Shown: positions 18,086 to 27,331, counted from the first letter of the stretch. The stretch is DNA of 64,000 bases from Listeria monocytogenes (GCF_900187225.1 NZ_LT906436.1:992001-1056000), one strand, 5' to 3'. Numbers and translations: made by a program. The notes: generated from the sequence alone by a model not told the origin.

Positions 18086-18141
18086 TTTGACTATCTTTGA
18101 CCTTATGACTTTATTATATACTGACCTATTTTGACTTTCAA
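18086..18141 (-). promoter_or_regulatory. clpE promoter with two CtsR operators
   Basis: On the minus strand TTGAAA (complement of 18136-18141) and TATAAT (complement of 18113-18118) are 17 bases apart. Two CtsR-type heptad repeats flank the -10: AGTCAAAATAGGTCAGT (complement of 18120-18136) fills the spacer, and GGTCAAAGATAGTCAAA (complement of 18086-18102) covers the start region. Both fit RGTCAAANNNRGTCAAA; the second is perfect. A further GTCAA half-site lies at 18081-18085. Confidence 0.92.
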
Positions 18142-18163
18142 GTATTTTGCTTACTTTTTTTAT

Positions 18164-18194
18164 AAAAAAAACGCCCCTATAAAGGAGCGTTTTT
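18164..18194 (-). terminator. Rho-independent terminator of the CPBP gene
   Basis: On the minus strand ACGCTCC pairs with GGGGCGT (one G-U pair) around a six-base loop, followed by a U-run encoded by the A residues at 18164-18170. Confidence 0.85.
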
Positions 18195-18203
18195 GTGCTA
18201 TTT

Positions 18204-18815
18204 TTAATAAATTGGTAAGGCTGCGAGTAACAAAAACGCAAAGGTTAAATGCGATAAATATAGCATAAGTAGGCTTGGACGATAGGAGTACATGATATTC
18301 CATACGAGCGAAGCGACAAAGATACCAATAATCGCTGCAAAATTGCCACTCGGGAACATCATTACCATACATAATAACGCTGCAAAAACATTCGAGAACC
18401 AAGGATTAAAATAATGGTTTAAACGTTTTAATACGAAGCCGCGCCAGAAAATTTCTTCTCCCGGGATGATGGCAACGATAAGTAGTAGCCAAATTATCAA
18501 AGAATGCGTCGAATACTTATTAAAAGCAGCTTCTACAGAATGTTCTAGACCGCCTGGCATTACTTTAATAATAAAGGCGCCTATGTAAAAAATAATATAA
18601 AGGACAATTCCGGAAAAAATACCTGGCAAAATACCTTTAACGAACGAAAACTCTTTTTTTAAATCATCATTAAAAATCACAAAACTAAGTAAAAATAACA
18701 TCCCAGCTCCATATAAATACCAAAAAACACGTGGGAACTGATATGTTAATATAACGAGTAGGGCGCATAAAACAAGGCCCAGTACAAGTTTATAATCGAT
18801 CTTGATGCTTTTCAA
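18204..18815 (-). CDS. CPBP family intramembrane metalloprotease (CAAX protease-like)
   Basis: A 203-residue membrane protein with about six helices. The CPBP/ABI motif 1 is PGEEIFWRGFVLKRL (EExxxR), and a later conserved histidine lies in LMLYLSHLTFAF. Bacterial members may process peptides or act in bacteriocin immunity; the substrate here is unknown. It is a single gene read from the minus strand between clpE and the divergent carotenoid-like gene. Confidence 0.9.
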   Translation of the reverse strand: MKSIKIDYKLVLGLVLCALLVILTYQFPRVFWYLYGAGMLFLLSFVIFNDDLKKEFSFVKGILPGIFSGIVLYIIFYIGAFIIKVMPGGLEHSVEAAFNKYSTHSLIIWLLLIVAIIPGEEIFWRGFVLKRLNHYFNPWFSNVFAALLCMVMMFPSGNFAAIIGIFVASLVWNIMYSYRPSLLMLYLSHLTFAFLLLAALPIY

Positions 18816-18960
18816 AATACTTTACACCTCTTCTTAACAAATACTTCTCATACTACTTTAAAACAAATGAAATCGTTTGGCAACAATTAAACAAAAGATA
18901 AGATAAAAGTTGTGCAATTTAATAAATCCTATATAATTAAAAAATAGGAGTGGTTCATAG

Positions 18961-19752
18961 ATGTTAGAAAAAAACTACAAATTTTTACTTTGGATTTATA
19001 TATTCTGGTTTTTAGGTAGCGTTTTGTTAGTATCCTTACACATTATTCCACCAGAGCTAACTGCAGTTCAATCACTATTTTTAGTATTTACGGGTGTTTT
19101 TGCGGCTGTTTTCTTTATTATGCAATATGGTAAATGGCTTGGTTCTGCTATTACGTTACTTATTTTTGTTGTAAGTACTTGTATTGAATGGATGCAACTA
19201 AGTTATACAGATGAATATATTGGTTCGACATTAGGTGGGAGTGTTTACGGGATTCCTATTACGATGGGCTTTATTTGGGTCGGAATGGTTGCCGGGACGC
19301 ATATTATCGCTCGAGAAATTACATTGAAAATTAATATTGACTGGATTCGTGGAGGCATTTACTCGTTTATCGCAGCAACAATGGTGATGATTTTTGAAGT
19401 TTTAATCGAACCAATCACGATGCAATCCAAACAGCTTTACATCACTCAGAACGGCTTCACGATTTTGCAGCTGTCTGATTTTATTAATTGGTGGCTCTTA
19501 GGCCTTATTTTACACTTAATGATTTACTTTATTTTGAGTTTGACGGATAGTTGGGAGCGCCTGAAATATCCGGATTTAAAATCAGAAATTGTGATCGTTT
19601 ATTGGATTATTATCGCCTTTTTCGTATTTTTGTCCTTTTACCTTGATTTATGGACCTCTATTGCGATTATTATCGTTTCCAATATTATTTTCACGGCTTG
19701 TTATTTTTTCAGTTTGGAAAAAGAAACGCAAACTAAAAAGAAATCCGAATGA
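18961..19752 (+). CDS. Carotenoid-biosynthesis-like membrane protein (DUF422/CruF resemblance)
   Basis: A 263-residue membrane protein with about seven helices. The segment STCIEWMQLSYTDEYIGSTL followed by YGIPITMGFIWVGMV resembles the DUF422 (CruF-type carotenoid hydratase) core with its conserved Glu and Gly-Ser-Tyr features. The similarity is judged by eye and is moderate. The convergent neighbour is a CrtN-like desaturase, which supports a role on a polyisoprenoid or carotenoid-like substrate. AGGAGTGG precedes the ATG. The stop codon lies in the loop of the shared terminator. Confidence 0.6.
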   Translation: MLEKNYKFLLWIYIFWFLGSVLLVSLHIIPPELTAVQSLFLVFTGVFAAVFFIMQYGKWLGSAITLLIFVVSTCIEWMQLSYTDEYIGSTLGGSVYGIPITMGFIWVGMVAGTHIIAREITLKINIDWIRGGIYSFIAATMVMIFEVLIEPITMQSKQLYITQNGFTILQLSDFINWWLLGLILHLMIYFILSLTDSWERLKYPDLKSEIVIVYWIIIAFFVFLSFYLDLWTSIAIIIVSNIIFTACYFFSLEKETQTKKKSE

Positions 19753-19769
19753 TTACTCGGATTTCTTTT
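19736..19769. terminator. Bidirectional terminator with both stop codons in its loop
   Basis: A 13-bp perfect stem AAAAGAAATCCGA (19736-19748) with TCGGATTTCTTTT (19757-19769). The eight-base loop holds the TGA of the upstream gene (19750-19752) and the complement of the TAA of the downstream gene (19753-19755). Each arm therefore encodes the last residues of one protein. Confidence 0.92.
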
Positions 19770-21219
19770 CTTTTTGTAAAAATTTCTGGGTTGCGATTTG
19801 CGCATTTTCAATAATAAATGGAAGAGAGCTACCCGACATTGCGCCTGCACCAATTACAAATAAGTTTTTGAATTTAGGCGATTTTTTGGAAGGGTGTAAG
19901 TAGCCGTGCTGGCGCCACAAATGCTGTAAACCAAAGATCGCACCGTGCTTAACATGATATTTCTTTTCCCAGTCTATCGGTGTGATAATATATTCTTCTT
20001 CAATTTGCGATTCTAAATCTGGTATTTCTAAACGTTCTTTGACTGTTTCTAGAACTAATTGACGAAAAGCAGGTGTTTCTTTTTTCCAATCAATATTACT
20101 CGTATTGTTAGGCACAGGAACCATAATTCGAATACTAGAATGATTAATTGGCGCCATTGTATTATCAGTTGCAGAAGGATTAGTCAAATGTATAGCGATA
20201 TCCTTAGAGAGGATTTTTTTATGCATTGTATTATGCGCAAATTCTCGGTAATTTTCAGGGAAAATAATTGATTGATGCGAAAAAGGTAACACTGTTTTTA
20301 AACCAAGATAAAGGATAAAGGCAGAAGAGGAGTATTCTTTAGTGTCCAATTTATCTGGATGCTCATTTGTTAAAGAATAAATGAAATCTAAATTGGTGAA
20401 ATAATAATCTGCTTCAATAGTTTTTCCGTTGGCAAGAACAGCGCCAGTTATTTCTTTGCCGTTCGATTCAAACTCTGTCACTTCGGAATTGAAGAAAAAC
20501 TTCCCTTTATTTTCTGTAACTACTTGTTGCATCGCTTCGACAATTTTATTTTGCCCGCCAATTGGATGAAAAGTTCCATAATAATATTCGGAAAATGGAA
20601 TAATACTATAAGCAGCTGGAATATCCCACGGAGACATGCCTAAATACCGCATCTGTAAGGAAAAAGCGAGGCGAAGGTACTTACTATTAAAATATCTTGA
20701 TAAATCATCCATCAACGATCGTCCAAGTGTCAAACTAGGAATAGCGCGCAAAGTTGTAGGACGGAAAAAATCAAATAAAGAACTATAATTAAATTGATTG
20801 AGCGGCGAAATATATAGCATTTTTTTCGTGTTTTCTTTCATAAAACGGTCAAAACCATCTTCTTCGCCAGGAAAGTAAGTTTGGATAACCGCTTTTGTCT
20901 CAGATTGATCACTATAAAGTGGAAAGGTGATATCTTTAAAATAAAGGGTATGAATTGGGTTGATTGGTAAAAGCGAAACATAATCCAAAATATTACGATT
21001 ACAATCCATAAAAAGAGAAGTCAAAACATGCGTCATTGTGAGTGCGGAAGGCCCTACATCAAATGAGTATTTACCCATTCTGTGTAACGCCGTTCTTCCA
21101 CCAATCCGATCATTTTTTTCATAGATGTTTACTTGATAGCCTAGTTGACTTAATAGCATACCGGCCGCCAAACCACCAGGTCCAGCTCCAATAATGGCAA
21201 TTTTCTTTTTACTATCCAA
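19753..21219 (-). CDS. CrtN/CrtI-like phytoene desaturase family FAD oxidoreductase
   Basis: About 488 residues. The N-terminal dinucleotide-binding motif is AIIGAGPGGLAAGMLLSQLGY with YEKNDRIGGRT, and the C-terminal block NLFVIGAGAMSGSSLPFIIENA is the FAD-binding end typical of carotenoid desaturases and isomerases. I place the start at a TTG (21217-21219) because AAAGGAGC lies nine bases upstream and the fold starts immediately. The open frame extends 30 codons further upstream without a ribosome site. No phytoene or dehydrosqualene synthase (CrtB/CrtM) is in the window, so the substrate is open. Confidence 0.85.
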   Translation of the reverse strand: MDSKKKIAIIGAGPGGLAAGMLLSQLGYQVNIYEKNDRIGGRTALHRMGKYSFDVGPSALTMTHVLTSLFMDCNRNILDYVSLLPINPIHTLYFKDITFPLYSDQSETKAVIQTYFPGEEDGFDRFMKENTKKMLYISPLNQFNYSSLFDFFRPTTLRAIPSLTLGRSLMDDLSRYFNSKYLRLAFSLQMRYLGMSPWDIPAAYSIIPFSEYYYGTFHPIGGQNKIVEAMQQVVTENKGKFFFNSEVTEFESNGKEITGAVLANGKTIEADYYFTNLDFIYSLTNEHPDKLDTKEYSSSAFILYLGLKTVLPFSHQSIIFPENYREFAHNTMHKKILSKDIAIHLTNPSATDNTMAPINHSSIRIMVPVPNNTSNIDWKKETPAFRQLVLETVKERLEIPDLESQIEEEYIITPIDWEKKYHVKHGAIFGLQHLWRQHGYLHPSKKSPKFKNLFVIGAGAMSGSSLPFIIENAQIATQKFLQKEKKSE

Positions 21220-21254
21220 ATTCAAACGCTCCTTTGCCCCGTTTATATACATAT

Positions 21255-21306
21255 AAAAAACGCAAAAATATAGAGCATTGTCACTCGGAAATGCTTTATT
21301 TTTGCG
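21255..21306 (-). terminator. Terminator of the YkvS-like gene
   Basis: On the minus strand CGCAAAAATAAAGCATT pairs with AATGCTCTATATTTTTGCG (two-base bulge), followed by a run of six U. It lies between the YkvS-like gene and the desaturase gene, separating their transcripts. Confidence 0.85.
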
Positions 21307-21328
21307 CACTTAAAAACTATTCTGTTTT

Positions 21329-21553
21329 TTATTCTTCTGTTTCTTCTGCATTTTCAACTTCATCGTCTTCTTCTACAGAATGAATAATTTGGTAATTCTT
21401 GTGGTTAACCACTGTTTTTTCTTCAATCCCTAAATCTTTAAAATTTTCCATATAAGTTAAGTCGACAATAACGGAATTTTCATTGAGTTTTTCAACGATT
21501 CCTGTAAGGCCATCCTTAAATTCAATAATGTCTCCAACATGTGCTTTTGCCAT
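21329..21553 (-). CDS. YkvS family (DUF2187) small protein
   Basis: A 74-residue protein beginning MAKAHVGDIIEFKDGLTG with VIVDLTYMENFKDLGIEEKTVVNHKNY, closely matching the B. subtilis YkvS family as remembered, and ending in a very acidic tail. Function is unknown; the fold resembles a small beta-barrel (KOW-like). I use the ATG at 21553 because GAAGGAGTG precedes it, rather than the in-frame ATG 20 codons upstream, which has no ribosome site. Confidence 0.88.
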   Translation of the reverse strand: MAKAHVGDIIEFKDGLTGIVEKLNENSVIVDLTYMENFKDLGIEEKTVVNHKNYQIIHSVEEDDEVENAEETEE

Positions 21554-21919
21554 TGTTATCACTCCTTCAATTTTCGGTGTTGCCTCTATCTTGCTGAAAA
21601 AGAATGTATGCATTTTTGAACCTTCCTTAAATTTTGCACTAAAACGCTATTAAAATCAACTATAAGCCATTAAAAAGTGCTATTTAATTCAAAACAGAAA
21701 CAATTTAGTGATAAATTAAAAAAAACGCTCTATTTTTTCTATTTAAAAAGAGCGAAATAAGGTGCTCTACAAAAAAACATTCTAAAAAATTTTTAATCAA
21801 ATAGTTGTAACAATAGGTAAAACATGGTACTCTTTTTAATTGAGGGATAGTCTTTTTGGCTGAAATTCTTTCGGCTTAAAAGGTTACAACAAATTTCTTT
21901 ACAAAGGAGAATGTAAATT
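21554..21919. other. Intergenic region between the YkvS-like gene and ptsH
   Basis: Holds the divergent promoters of both units. The ptsH promoter is described separately. The ptsH leader (about 80 bases) contains a small hairpin (GCTGAA/TTCGGC near 21861-21876) without a T-run. No open frame or further conserved element was recognised. Confidence 0.6.
21805..21833 (+). promoter_or_regulatory. SigA promoter of ptsHI
   Basis: TTGTAA (21805-21810) and TACTCT (21828-21833) are 17 bases apart, with TG at 21825-21826 giving an extended -10. A leader of about 80 bases precedes ptsH. Confidence 0.7.
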
Positions 21920-22186
21920 ATGGAACAAGCAAGTTTTGTAGTAATCGATGAAACAGGAATTCACGCACGCCCGGCAACTCTATTGGTGCAGGCTGCAAGT
22001 AAATACAGCTCTGACGTTCAAATTGAATACACTGGTAAAAAAGTAAACCTTAAATCAATCATGGGCGTTATGTCTCTTGGTATTGGTAAAGGCGCTGACA
22101 TTACTATCTACACTGAAGGTAGCGATGAAAAAGAAGCAATTGAAGGACTAACTGAAGTTCTTAAGAAAGAAGGATTGGCTGAATAA
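21920..22186 (+). CDS. ptsH: Phosphocarrier protein HPr
   Basis: An 88-residue energy-coupling protein of the phosphotransferase system. His15 in GIHARPA is phosphorylated by enzyme I, and Ser46 in [11 protein letters not shown] is the HPr kinase site that makes HPr the co-repressor partner of CcpA. All family residues are intact. The stop overlaps the ptsI start by one base (TAATG). AAAGGAGA precedes the ATG. Confidence 0.98.
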
Positions 22187-23904
22187 TGGCTAAAGAGTTG
22201 AAAGGTATCGCAGCATCTGATGGGATTGCCATTGCGAAAGCTTATCTGCTCGTTGAACCTGATCTTTCCTATGAAAAAACAGAAGTTACGGATGTTGAGA
22301 GTGAAGTAAAGCGTTTTGAAAGCGCGTTAGAAGTTTCTAGAACAGAACTTTCAATGATTCGTGAGAAAGCTGCTAAAGACTTAGGCGAAGATAAGGCACA
22401 AATTTTTGACGCGCATCTTCTAGTGTTAAATGATCCTGAATTAACAGGACCGATTGAAGAAAGTATCAAAAATTCTAAAACGAATGCAGAAACAGCTTTA
22501 CAAGAAACGACAGACATGTTTATTGGTATGTTTGAATCTATGGACAACGAATACATGCGTGAACGTGCAGCGGATATTAAAGATGTGCGTAAACGTGTTC
22601 TTTCTCACTTACTAGGTGTAACTATTCCTAATCCAGCTTTAATTGATGAGGAAGTAGTTGTTGTTGCAGCTGATTTAACGCCTTCCGATACCGCACAACT
22701 TAACCGTAACTTTGTTAAAGGTTTCGTGACGGATATTGGTGGACGTACTTCTCACTCCGCTATTATGGCACGTTCTCTTGAAATTCCAGCAGTAGTTGGA
22801 ACAAAAGAAGTTACTGCTAGCGTAGCGAAAAACGATATTGTTATTATTGATGGTTTGGAAGGTAATGTTATCATCCATCCAACAGAAGAACAAATCGCTC
22901 ACTATGAAAAAATTAAATCTGATTTTGCTTTACAACAAGCAGAATGGGATAAACTTAAAAATGAAAAAACCGTTTCTAAAGACGGCGTTCACGTGGAGCT
23001 TGCAGCAAACATCGGAACTCCGAATGATTTAGAAGGTGTTATTTCTAACGGCGGGGAAGCAGTTGGACTTTATCGTACAGAATTCTTGTACATGGGTCGC
23101 GACAATTTCCCAACAGAAGAAGAGCAATTCGAAGCTTATAAAGCAGTAGTTTCCGGAATGGACGGAAAATCTGTGGTTGTTCGTACATTAGATATCGGTG
23201 GCGACAAAACGTTACCATACCTAGAACTTCCTGAAGAAATGAATCCATTCTTAGGATTCCGCGCAATTCGTCTTTGTTTTGCGAATGAAGAATTATTCCG
23301 TACGCAACTTCGCGCCTTACTTCGCGCAAGTGTATATGGTAACTTAAAAATTATGTTCCCGATGATTGCAACAGTAAATGAATTCCGTCAAGCACGTGAT
23401 ATTTTACTAGATGAGAAAGCAAAACTAAAAGCTGCTGGAACAGAAGTATCTGATTCCATCGAACTTGGAATTATGATTGAAATTCCTGCCGCTGCAGTTC
23501 TTGCTGATCAATTTGCAAAAGAAGTTGATTTCTTCTCTATCGGAACAAATGACTTAATTCAGTATACAATGGCTGCGGACCGTATGAACGAACGCGTTTC
23601 TTACCTTTACCAACCATACAATCCATCCATCTTACGTTTAGTAAAAATGGTAATTGATGCTTCTCATAAAGAGGGCAAGTGGACTGGTATGTGTGGGGAA
23701 ATGGCTGGAGATCAAACGGCTGTACCACTTCTTTTAGGCTTAGGCTTAGATGAATTTTCAATGAGTGCTTCAAGCATTCTTAAATCTCGTTCGTTAATCA
23801 AACGTTTAGATCAATCTGAAATGGTGAAATTAGCGGAAGAAGCTTTAAATAAATCTACAGCAGAAGAAGTTGTAGAATTAGTTGAAAAATATACTGCAGA
23901 ATAA
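22186..23904 (+). CDS. ptsI: PTS enzyme I (phosphoenolpyruvate--protein phosphotransferase)
   Basis: A 572-residue enzyme that takes phosphate from PEP and passes it to HPr. The active-site histidine is in [21 protein letters not shown]. The PEP-binding barrel motifs are present: [35 protein letters not shown] and the cysteine block GMCGEMAGD. It supplies phosphate to all PTS permeases of the cell, including the EIIABC at 53518. Confidence 0.98.
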   Translation: MAKELKGIAASDGIAIAKAYLLVEPDLSYEKTEVTDVESEVKRFESALEVSRTELSMIREKAAKDLGEDKAQIFDAHLLVLNDPELTGPIEESIKNSKTNAETALQETTDMFIGMFESMDNEYMRERAADIKDVRKRVLSHLLGVTIPNPALIDEEVVVVAADLTPSDTAQLNRNFVKGFVTDIGGRTSHSAIMARSLEIPAVVGTKEVTASVAKNDIVIIDGLEGNVIIHPTEEQIAHYEKIKSDFALQQAEWDKLKNEKTVSKDGVHVELAANIGTPNDLEGVISNGGEAVGLYRTEFLYMGRDNFPTEEEQFEAYKAVVSGMDGKSVVVRTLDIGGDKTLPYLELPEEMNPFLGFRAIRLCFANEELFRTQLRALLRASVYGNLKIMFPMIATVNEFRQARDILLDEKAKLKAAGTEVSDSIELGIMIEIPAAAVLADQFAKEVDFFSIGTNDLIQYTMAADRMNERVSYLYQPYNPSILRLVKMVIDASHKEGKWTGMCGEMAGDQTAVPLLLGLGLDEFSMSASSILKSRSLIKRLDQSEMVKLAEEALNKSTAEEVVELVEKYTAE

Positions 23905-23913
23905 TATCTGAAT

Positions 23914-23948
23914 AAAGACCTAGACAATTTTGTTGTCTAGGTCTTTTT
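23914..23948 (+). terminator. Rho-independent terminator of ptsHI
   Basis: A 14-bp perfect stem AAAGACCTAGACAA (23914-23927) with TTGTCTAGGTCTTT (23933-23946), five-base loop and T-run. Confidence 0.95.
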
Positions 23949-24016
23949 ATGTTGTGAAATAGCCTCCGCACAAGTATAATTGGAAATACAGTTAGTTTTA
24001 AAAGGGGGCAACAAGA

Positions 24017-25051
24017 TTGGTTATCTATCTATTAGCAGGGTTTTTTCTGCTTCTGTTCATTGTCTTGTCGTTTATAGATAGACGACGTATTAGCAATGGG
24101 ATTATTTTGACAATGGCACTATTTTTTTCTGTGCTTTCGGTGGTTTATGCTACTTTTTCAAAAGGGAATGAACTACTCGTCTCGGTTATGGGGACGGTGT
24201 TACTTTTATTAGTTTTACTTATTCCATTTTTTGTTGTAGGGATAGCAACGATGCTCATTGTAAATGGACGATTAATGTTGAAACGTGAAGGACGTAAATT
24301 AGCCAATATGCTTCCTTTAATTATTGGTTTAGGCATTTTAGCACTTATTATTACATGGTTCGGTAGTATTTTAAAAACAGGTAGTCCGATTCTTGGGATT
24401 GTGGTAGTTTTTATTGTGGCATTAGTTGGTTATTTTTCCTTTTTATTTTTATCGTTTCTTTTATCGACTTTTCTCTATCAGTTTAATTTCCCAAGATATA
24501 ATCAAGATTTTCTGATTGTATTAGGAAGTGGTCTGATAGGCGGTGATAGAGTACCTCCATTGCTTGCTAGTCGGTTGAATCGCGCTATTAAGTTCTACGA
24601 CAAGCAATACGCCAAAAAAGGCAAACGAGCTACTTTTATCGTATCTGGTGGACAAGGTGCTAATGAAACTATTTCAGAAGCAGAAGCGATGCGAGGTTAT
24701 TTAATAGAACAAGGCATTGATGAAAATTTTATTATTATGGAAGATCAATCCGTTAATACACTGCAAAATATGAAATTTTCAAAGGCAAAAATGGATGCAA
24801 TTATGTCAAACTATAATAGTTTATTTTCAACGAATAATTTTCATTTATTTAGAGCAGGTATTTATGCAAGAAAAGCGGGTTTGAAGAGTCAAGGGATTGG
24901 TGCAAAAACAGCTTTATACTATATGCCTAATGCATTAATTCGAGAATTTATTGCTATTACTGTAATGTATAAAAAAGTACATATGGTCTTACTTGGTTTA
25001 TTACTATTGTTTTTTGCGTTTTTAGCGATTATAGGTGTTACTTTTAGATAG
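24017..25051 (+). CDS. YdcF-like DUF218 membrane protein
   Basis: A 344-residue protein with about five N-terminal helices, a cytosolic or surface DUF218 (YdcF/ElyC) domain at about residues 165-320 (FLIVLGSGLIGGDRVPPLLASRL, FIVSGGQGANE and EDQSVNTLQNMKFS), and one C-terminal helix. DUF218 proteins are linked to envelope glycan or lipid-carrier metabolism in other bacteria; the precise role is unknown. The start is a TTG with AAAGGGGG upstream. The dehydrogenase gene follows by 12 bases. Confidence 0.87.
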   Translation: MVIYLLAGFFLLLFIVLSFIDRRRISNGIILTMALFFSVLSVVYATFSKGNELLVSVMGTVLLLLVLLIPFFVVGIATMLIVNGRLMLKREGRKLANMLPLIIGLGILALIITWFGSILKTGSPILGIVVVFIVALVGYFSFLFLSFLLSTFLYQFNFPRYNQDFLIVLGSGLIGGDRVPPLLASRLNRAIKFYDKQYAKKGKRATFIVSGGQGANETISEAEAMRGYLIEQGIDENFIIMEDQSVNTLQNMKFSKAKMDAIMSNYNSLFSTNNFHLFRAGIYARKAGLKSQGIGAKTALYYMPNALIREFIAITVMYKKVHMVLLGLLLLFFAFLAIIGVTFR

Positions 25052-25063
25052 GGGGTTAGCCTG

Positions 25064-25924
25064 ATGGAGAAAATTGGATTTGTTGGTATAGGCGTAATGG
25101 GTTCGAGTATGGCAGGGCATTTACTGGAGGCTGGTTATGAAGTATTGGTGTATACTCGCACAAAAACAAAAGCAGAAGATTTACTTGATAAAGGAGCACT
25201 CTGGGTAGAAACACCAGGAGAATTGGCTAATAAAGTGGATATATTAATTTCAATGGTTGGTTATCCAAAAGATGTGGAAGAGCTTTACTTAGGCGAAAAT
25301 GGCTTTTTAGAAAATTTAGCAGTTGGGACAGTAGCAATCGATATGACAACTTCCTCACCGGCATTAGCTAAAAAAATGGCTGAATTTGGCCGTGAAAAAG
25401 GTATTGGTGTATTGGATGCTCCTGTTTCAGGTGGCGACATAGGCGCGAAAAATGGCACGCTATCAATTATGGTAGGCGGATCTGAAGACGTTTTTTTAAA
25501 AGTGAAACCAATTTTTGACATTCTTGGTAGCAGTGTGATTCTGCAAGGTGATGCAGGTGCTGGGCAACATACCAAAATGGTGAACCAAATTGCGATTGCT
25601 TCCAACATGATTGGTGTGACTGAAGCAATCATTTATGCGGAGGCGGCTGGACTTAATCCATCACGTGTTCTCGATTCAATTTCAGGTGGTGCAGCTGGTA
25701 GTTGGTCACTTGCAAACTTGATTCCACGTGTACTTAAGGATGATTTTTCTCCTGGTTTCTTTATTAAACATTTCATCAAAGATATGGGAATCGCGATCTC
25801 AGAAGCAAAACAAATGGGCTTAGAACTTCCTGGGCTAACTTTAGCTGAAAAAATGTATCAAACGCTAGCTGAACAAGGTTTGAGTGAAGAAGGAACTCAA
25901 GCACTCATTAAATATTATCGTTAA
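25064..25924 (+). CDS. NAD(P)-dependent beta-hydroxyacid dehydrogenase (3-hydroxyisobutyrate dehydrogenase family)
   Basis: A 286-residue oxidoreductase. The Rossmann motif is GFVGIGVMGSSMAG at the N-terminus, the family substrate signature is DAPVSGGDIGAKNGTLSIMVGG, and the catalytic lysine is in TKMVNQIAIA. Members oxidise 3-hydroxyisobutyrate, tartronate semialdehyde, succinic semialdehyde or related acids, and the substrate cannot be decided from sequence. It is in one unit with the YdcF-like gene. Confidence 0.9.
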   Translation: MEKIGFVGIGVMGSSMAGHLLEAGYEVLVYTRTKTKAEDLLDKGALWVETPGELANKVDILISMVGYPKDVEELYLGENGFLENLAVGTVAIDMTTSSPALAKKMAEFGREKGIGVLDAPVSGGDIGAKNGTLSIMVGGSEDVFLKVKPIFDILGSSVILQGDAGAGQHTKMVNQIAIASNMIGVTEAIIYAEAAGLNPSRVLDSISGGAAGSWSLANLIPRVLKDDFSPGFFIKHFIKDMGIAISEAKQMGLELPGLTLAEKMYQTLAEQGLSEEGTQALIKYYR

Positions 25925-25929
25925 ACGAA

Positions 25930-25966
25930 GAAATACCCACTAACTAAGGTTAGTGGGTATTTCTTT
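25930..25966. terminator. Bidirectional terminator
   Basis: A 15-bp perfect stem GAAATACCCACTAAC (25930-25944) with GTTAGTGGGTATTTC (25949-25963) and a TAAG loop, between the convergent dehydrogenase and aminotransferase genes. Confidence 0.95.
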
Positions 25967-27112
25967 TTATTTTTCTACAAATTGTGCCATTCGATCTAAT
26001 GCTTCAGCCAAATTATTAAAGGAAGTAGCATAAGAAAGACGGAAGTAACGATCGCCTTTTTCGGAAAAAGCATTTCCGGGAACAACTGCAACCTTGGCTT
26101 CTTCAGCAAGTTTTACAGCCCAATCGAAAGAGTTTTCGGCTATTTCATCAGGAAGTTTGACGAAGAAATAAAATGCACCATCTGGCGGAATAACAGTAAA
26201 GCCCATTTTTTCCAGGCGATCTTGGGTGAAGTTAGCACGTGTTTTGTATTCAGTTCGCATTTGGAATGCGTCGTCTTTACCGTTAGTGATGGCTTCTAGT
26301 GCTGCTTTTTGGGAAATTGAACTTGCGCAAGTAACGGAATATTGATGAATTTTCAGCATTTCTTGTGTCAAAATTTCTGGGGCAAGTAAAAAACCAATTC
26401 TCCAACCAATCATTGCGTGGGACTTAGATAGGCCGTTGATGACAATTGTTTGATTTCTTAGCATAGGGGCAATACTCACATGCTCTTCGTGATAAGTTAA
26501 TTCACTATAAATCTCATCAGCAATGACAAAAATACCTGTTTCTTTTAGTACTTCTGCTAAAGCGGAAAGTTCATCTTTGGAAAGTGTGACGCCGGTTGGG
26601 TTGGATGGATAGGGAATGATAAGTGCTTTTGTTTTTGGTGTGATATGTGCCTTTAATTGTTCAGGTGTTAATTTGAAATTAGTCTCAGTCGTATCTACTT
26701 TAACGGGATGAGCTTTATTTAACGTGATCAGAGGCTCGTAACCAGGATAAATTGGGTCAGGTAAGATAACTTCATCACCTGGCTCCAAAATCGTTTGTAA
26801 CGCGACAGAAATCGCTTCTGTAGCACCTACAGTAACGATGATTTCTTTGTTACTATAGGACAGATCATATTTTTCATGGAAATAAATAGAAGCTGCTTCG
26901 AGTAATTCTGGCATCCCTGCATTGGGTGTATAGTTGGTGAAGTTTTCTTCTATTGCTGAAATGGCTGCTTGTTTAACATGATCGGGTGTTGGAAAGTCAG
27001 GTTCTCCGAGGGTTAAACGGATCATATCAGGTATACCTGTCACTCGTGTATTAAAAGTTCTGATACCACTTACTTGAATATCGCGTAATTCTGGTCGAAT
27101 AGATTTTGTCAT
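25967..27112 (-). CDS. patA: PLP aminotransferase, probable N-acetyl-L,L-diaminopimelate aminotransferase
   Basis: A 381-residue class I/II aminotransferase. The PLP lysine is K230 in NGLSKSHAMIGWRIG, with the cofactor residues in PSNPTG and IADEIYSELTY. It resembles B. subtilis PatA, which performs the transamination step of the acetylated lysine/diaminopimelate pathway. The other two enzymes of that branch, DapH and the deacetylase, lie 2.5 kb away on the opposite strand. I use the ATG at 27112 (AAAGG eight bases upstream) over the GTG three codons earlier. The specific substrate is inferred from context. Confidence 0.85.
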   Translation of the reverse strand: MTKSIRPELRDIQVSGIRTFNTRVTGIPDMIRLTLGEPDFPTPDHVKQAAISAIEENFTNYTPNAGMPELLEAASIYFHEKYDLSYSNKEIIVTVGATEAISVALQTILEPGDEVILPDPIYPGYEPLITLNKAHPVKVDTTETNFKLTPEQLKAHITPKTKALIIPYPSNPTGVTLSKDELSALAEVLKETGIFVIADEIYSELTYHEEHVSIAPMLRNQTIVINGLSKSHAMIGWRIGFLLAPEILTQEMLKIHQYSVTCASSISQKAALEAITNGKDDAFQMRTEYKTRANFTQDRLEKMGFTVIPPDGAFYFFVKLPDEIAENSFDWAVKLAEEAKVAVVPGNAFSEKGDRYFRLSYATSFNNLAEALDRMAQFVEK

Positions 27113-27270
27113 TTTCGTCACCTTTCTTTATAAGAAAATCCCGTAAAAATTAGGTGGGAGTAAGCTTCGTAATTTCATTCCATTATAGCTTAAAAAGATA
27201 GAAAAGCAAAATGTCTGAAAATATTACTAAAAAACCTTGCACTTTTATTTGGAATACTATAAGATGGTTT

Positions 27271-27291
27271 TAATAATGATAATCATTTTCA
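27271..27291. promoter_or_regulatory. Fur box
   Basis: AATAATGATAATCATTTTC (27272-27290) matches the 19-base Fur consensus GATAATGATAATCATTATC at 17 positions. It lies about 10 bases downstream of a possible -10 (TATAAG, 27258-27263; TTGCAC at 27237-27242 is 15 bases upstream), where bound Fur-Fe2+ would block transcription of the small gene that follows. Confidence 0.88.
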
Positions 27292-27331
27292 GTTAGAAAT
27301 GATTACTTCAATGTGGAAGGGGCCACCGGAT

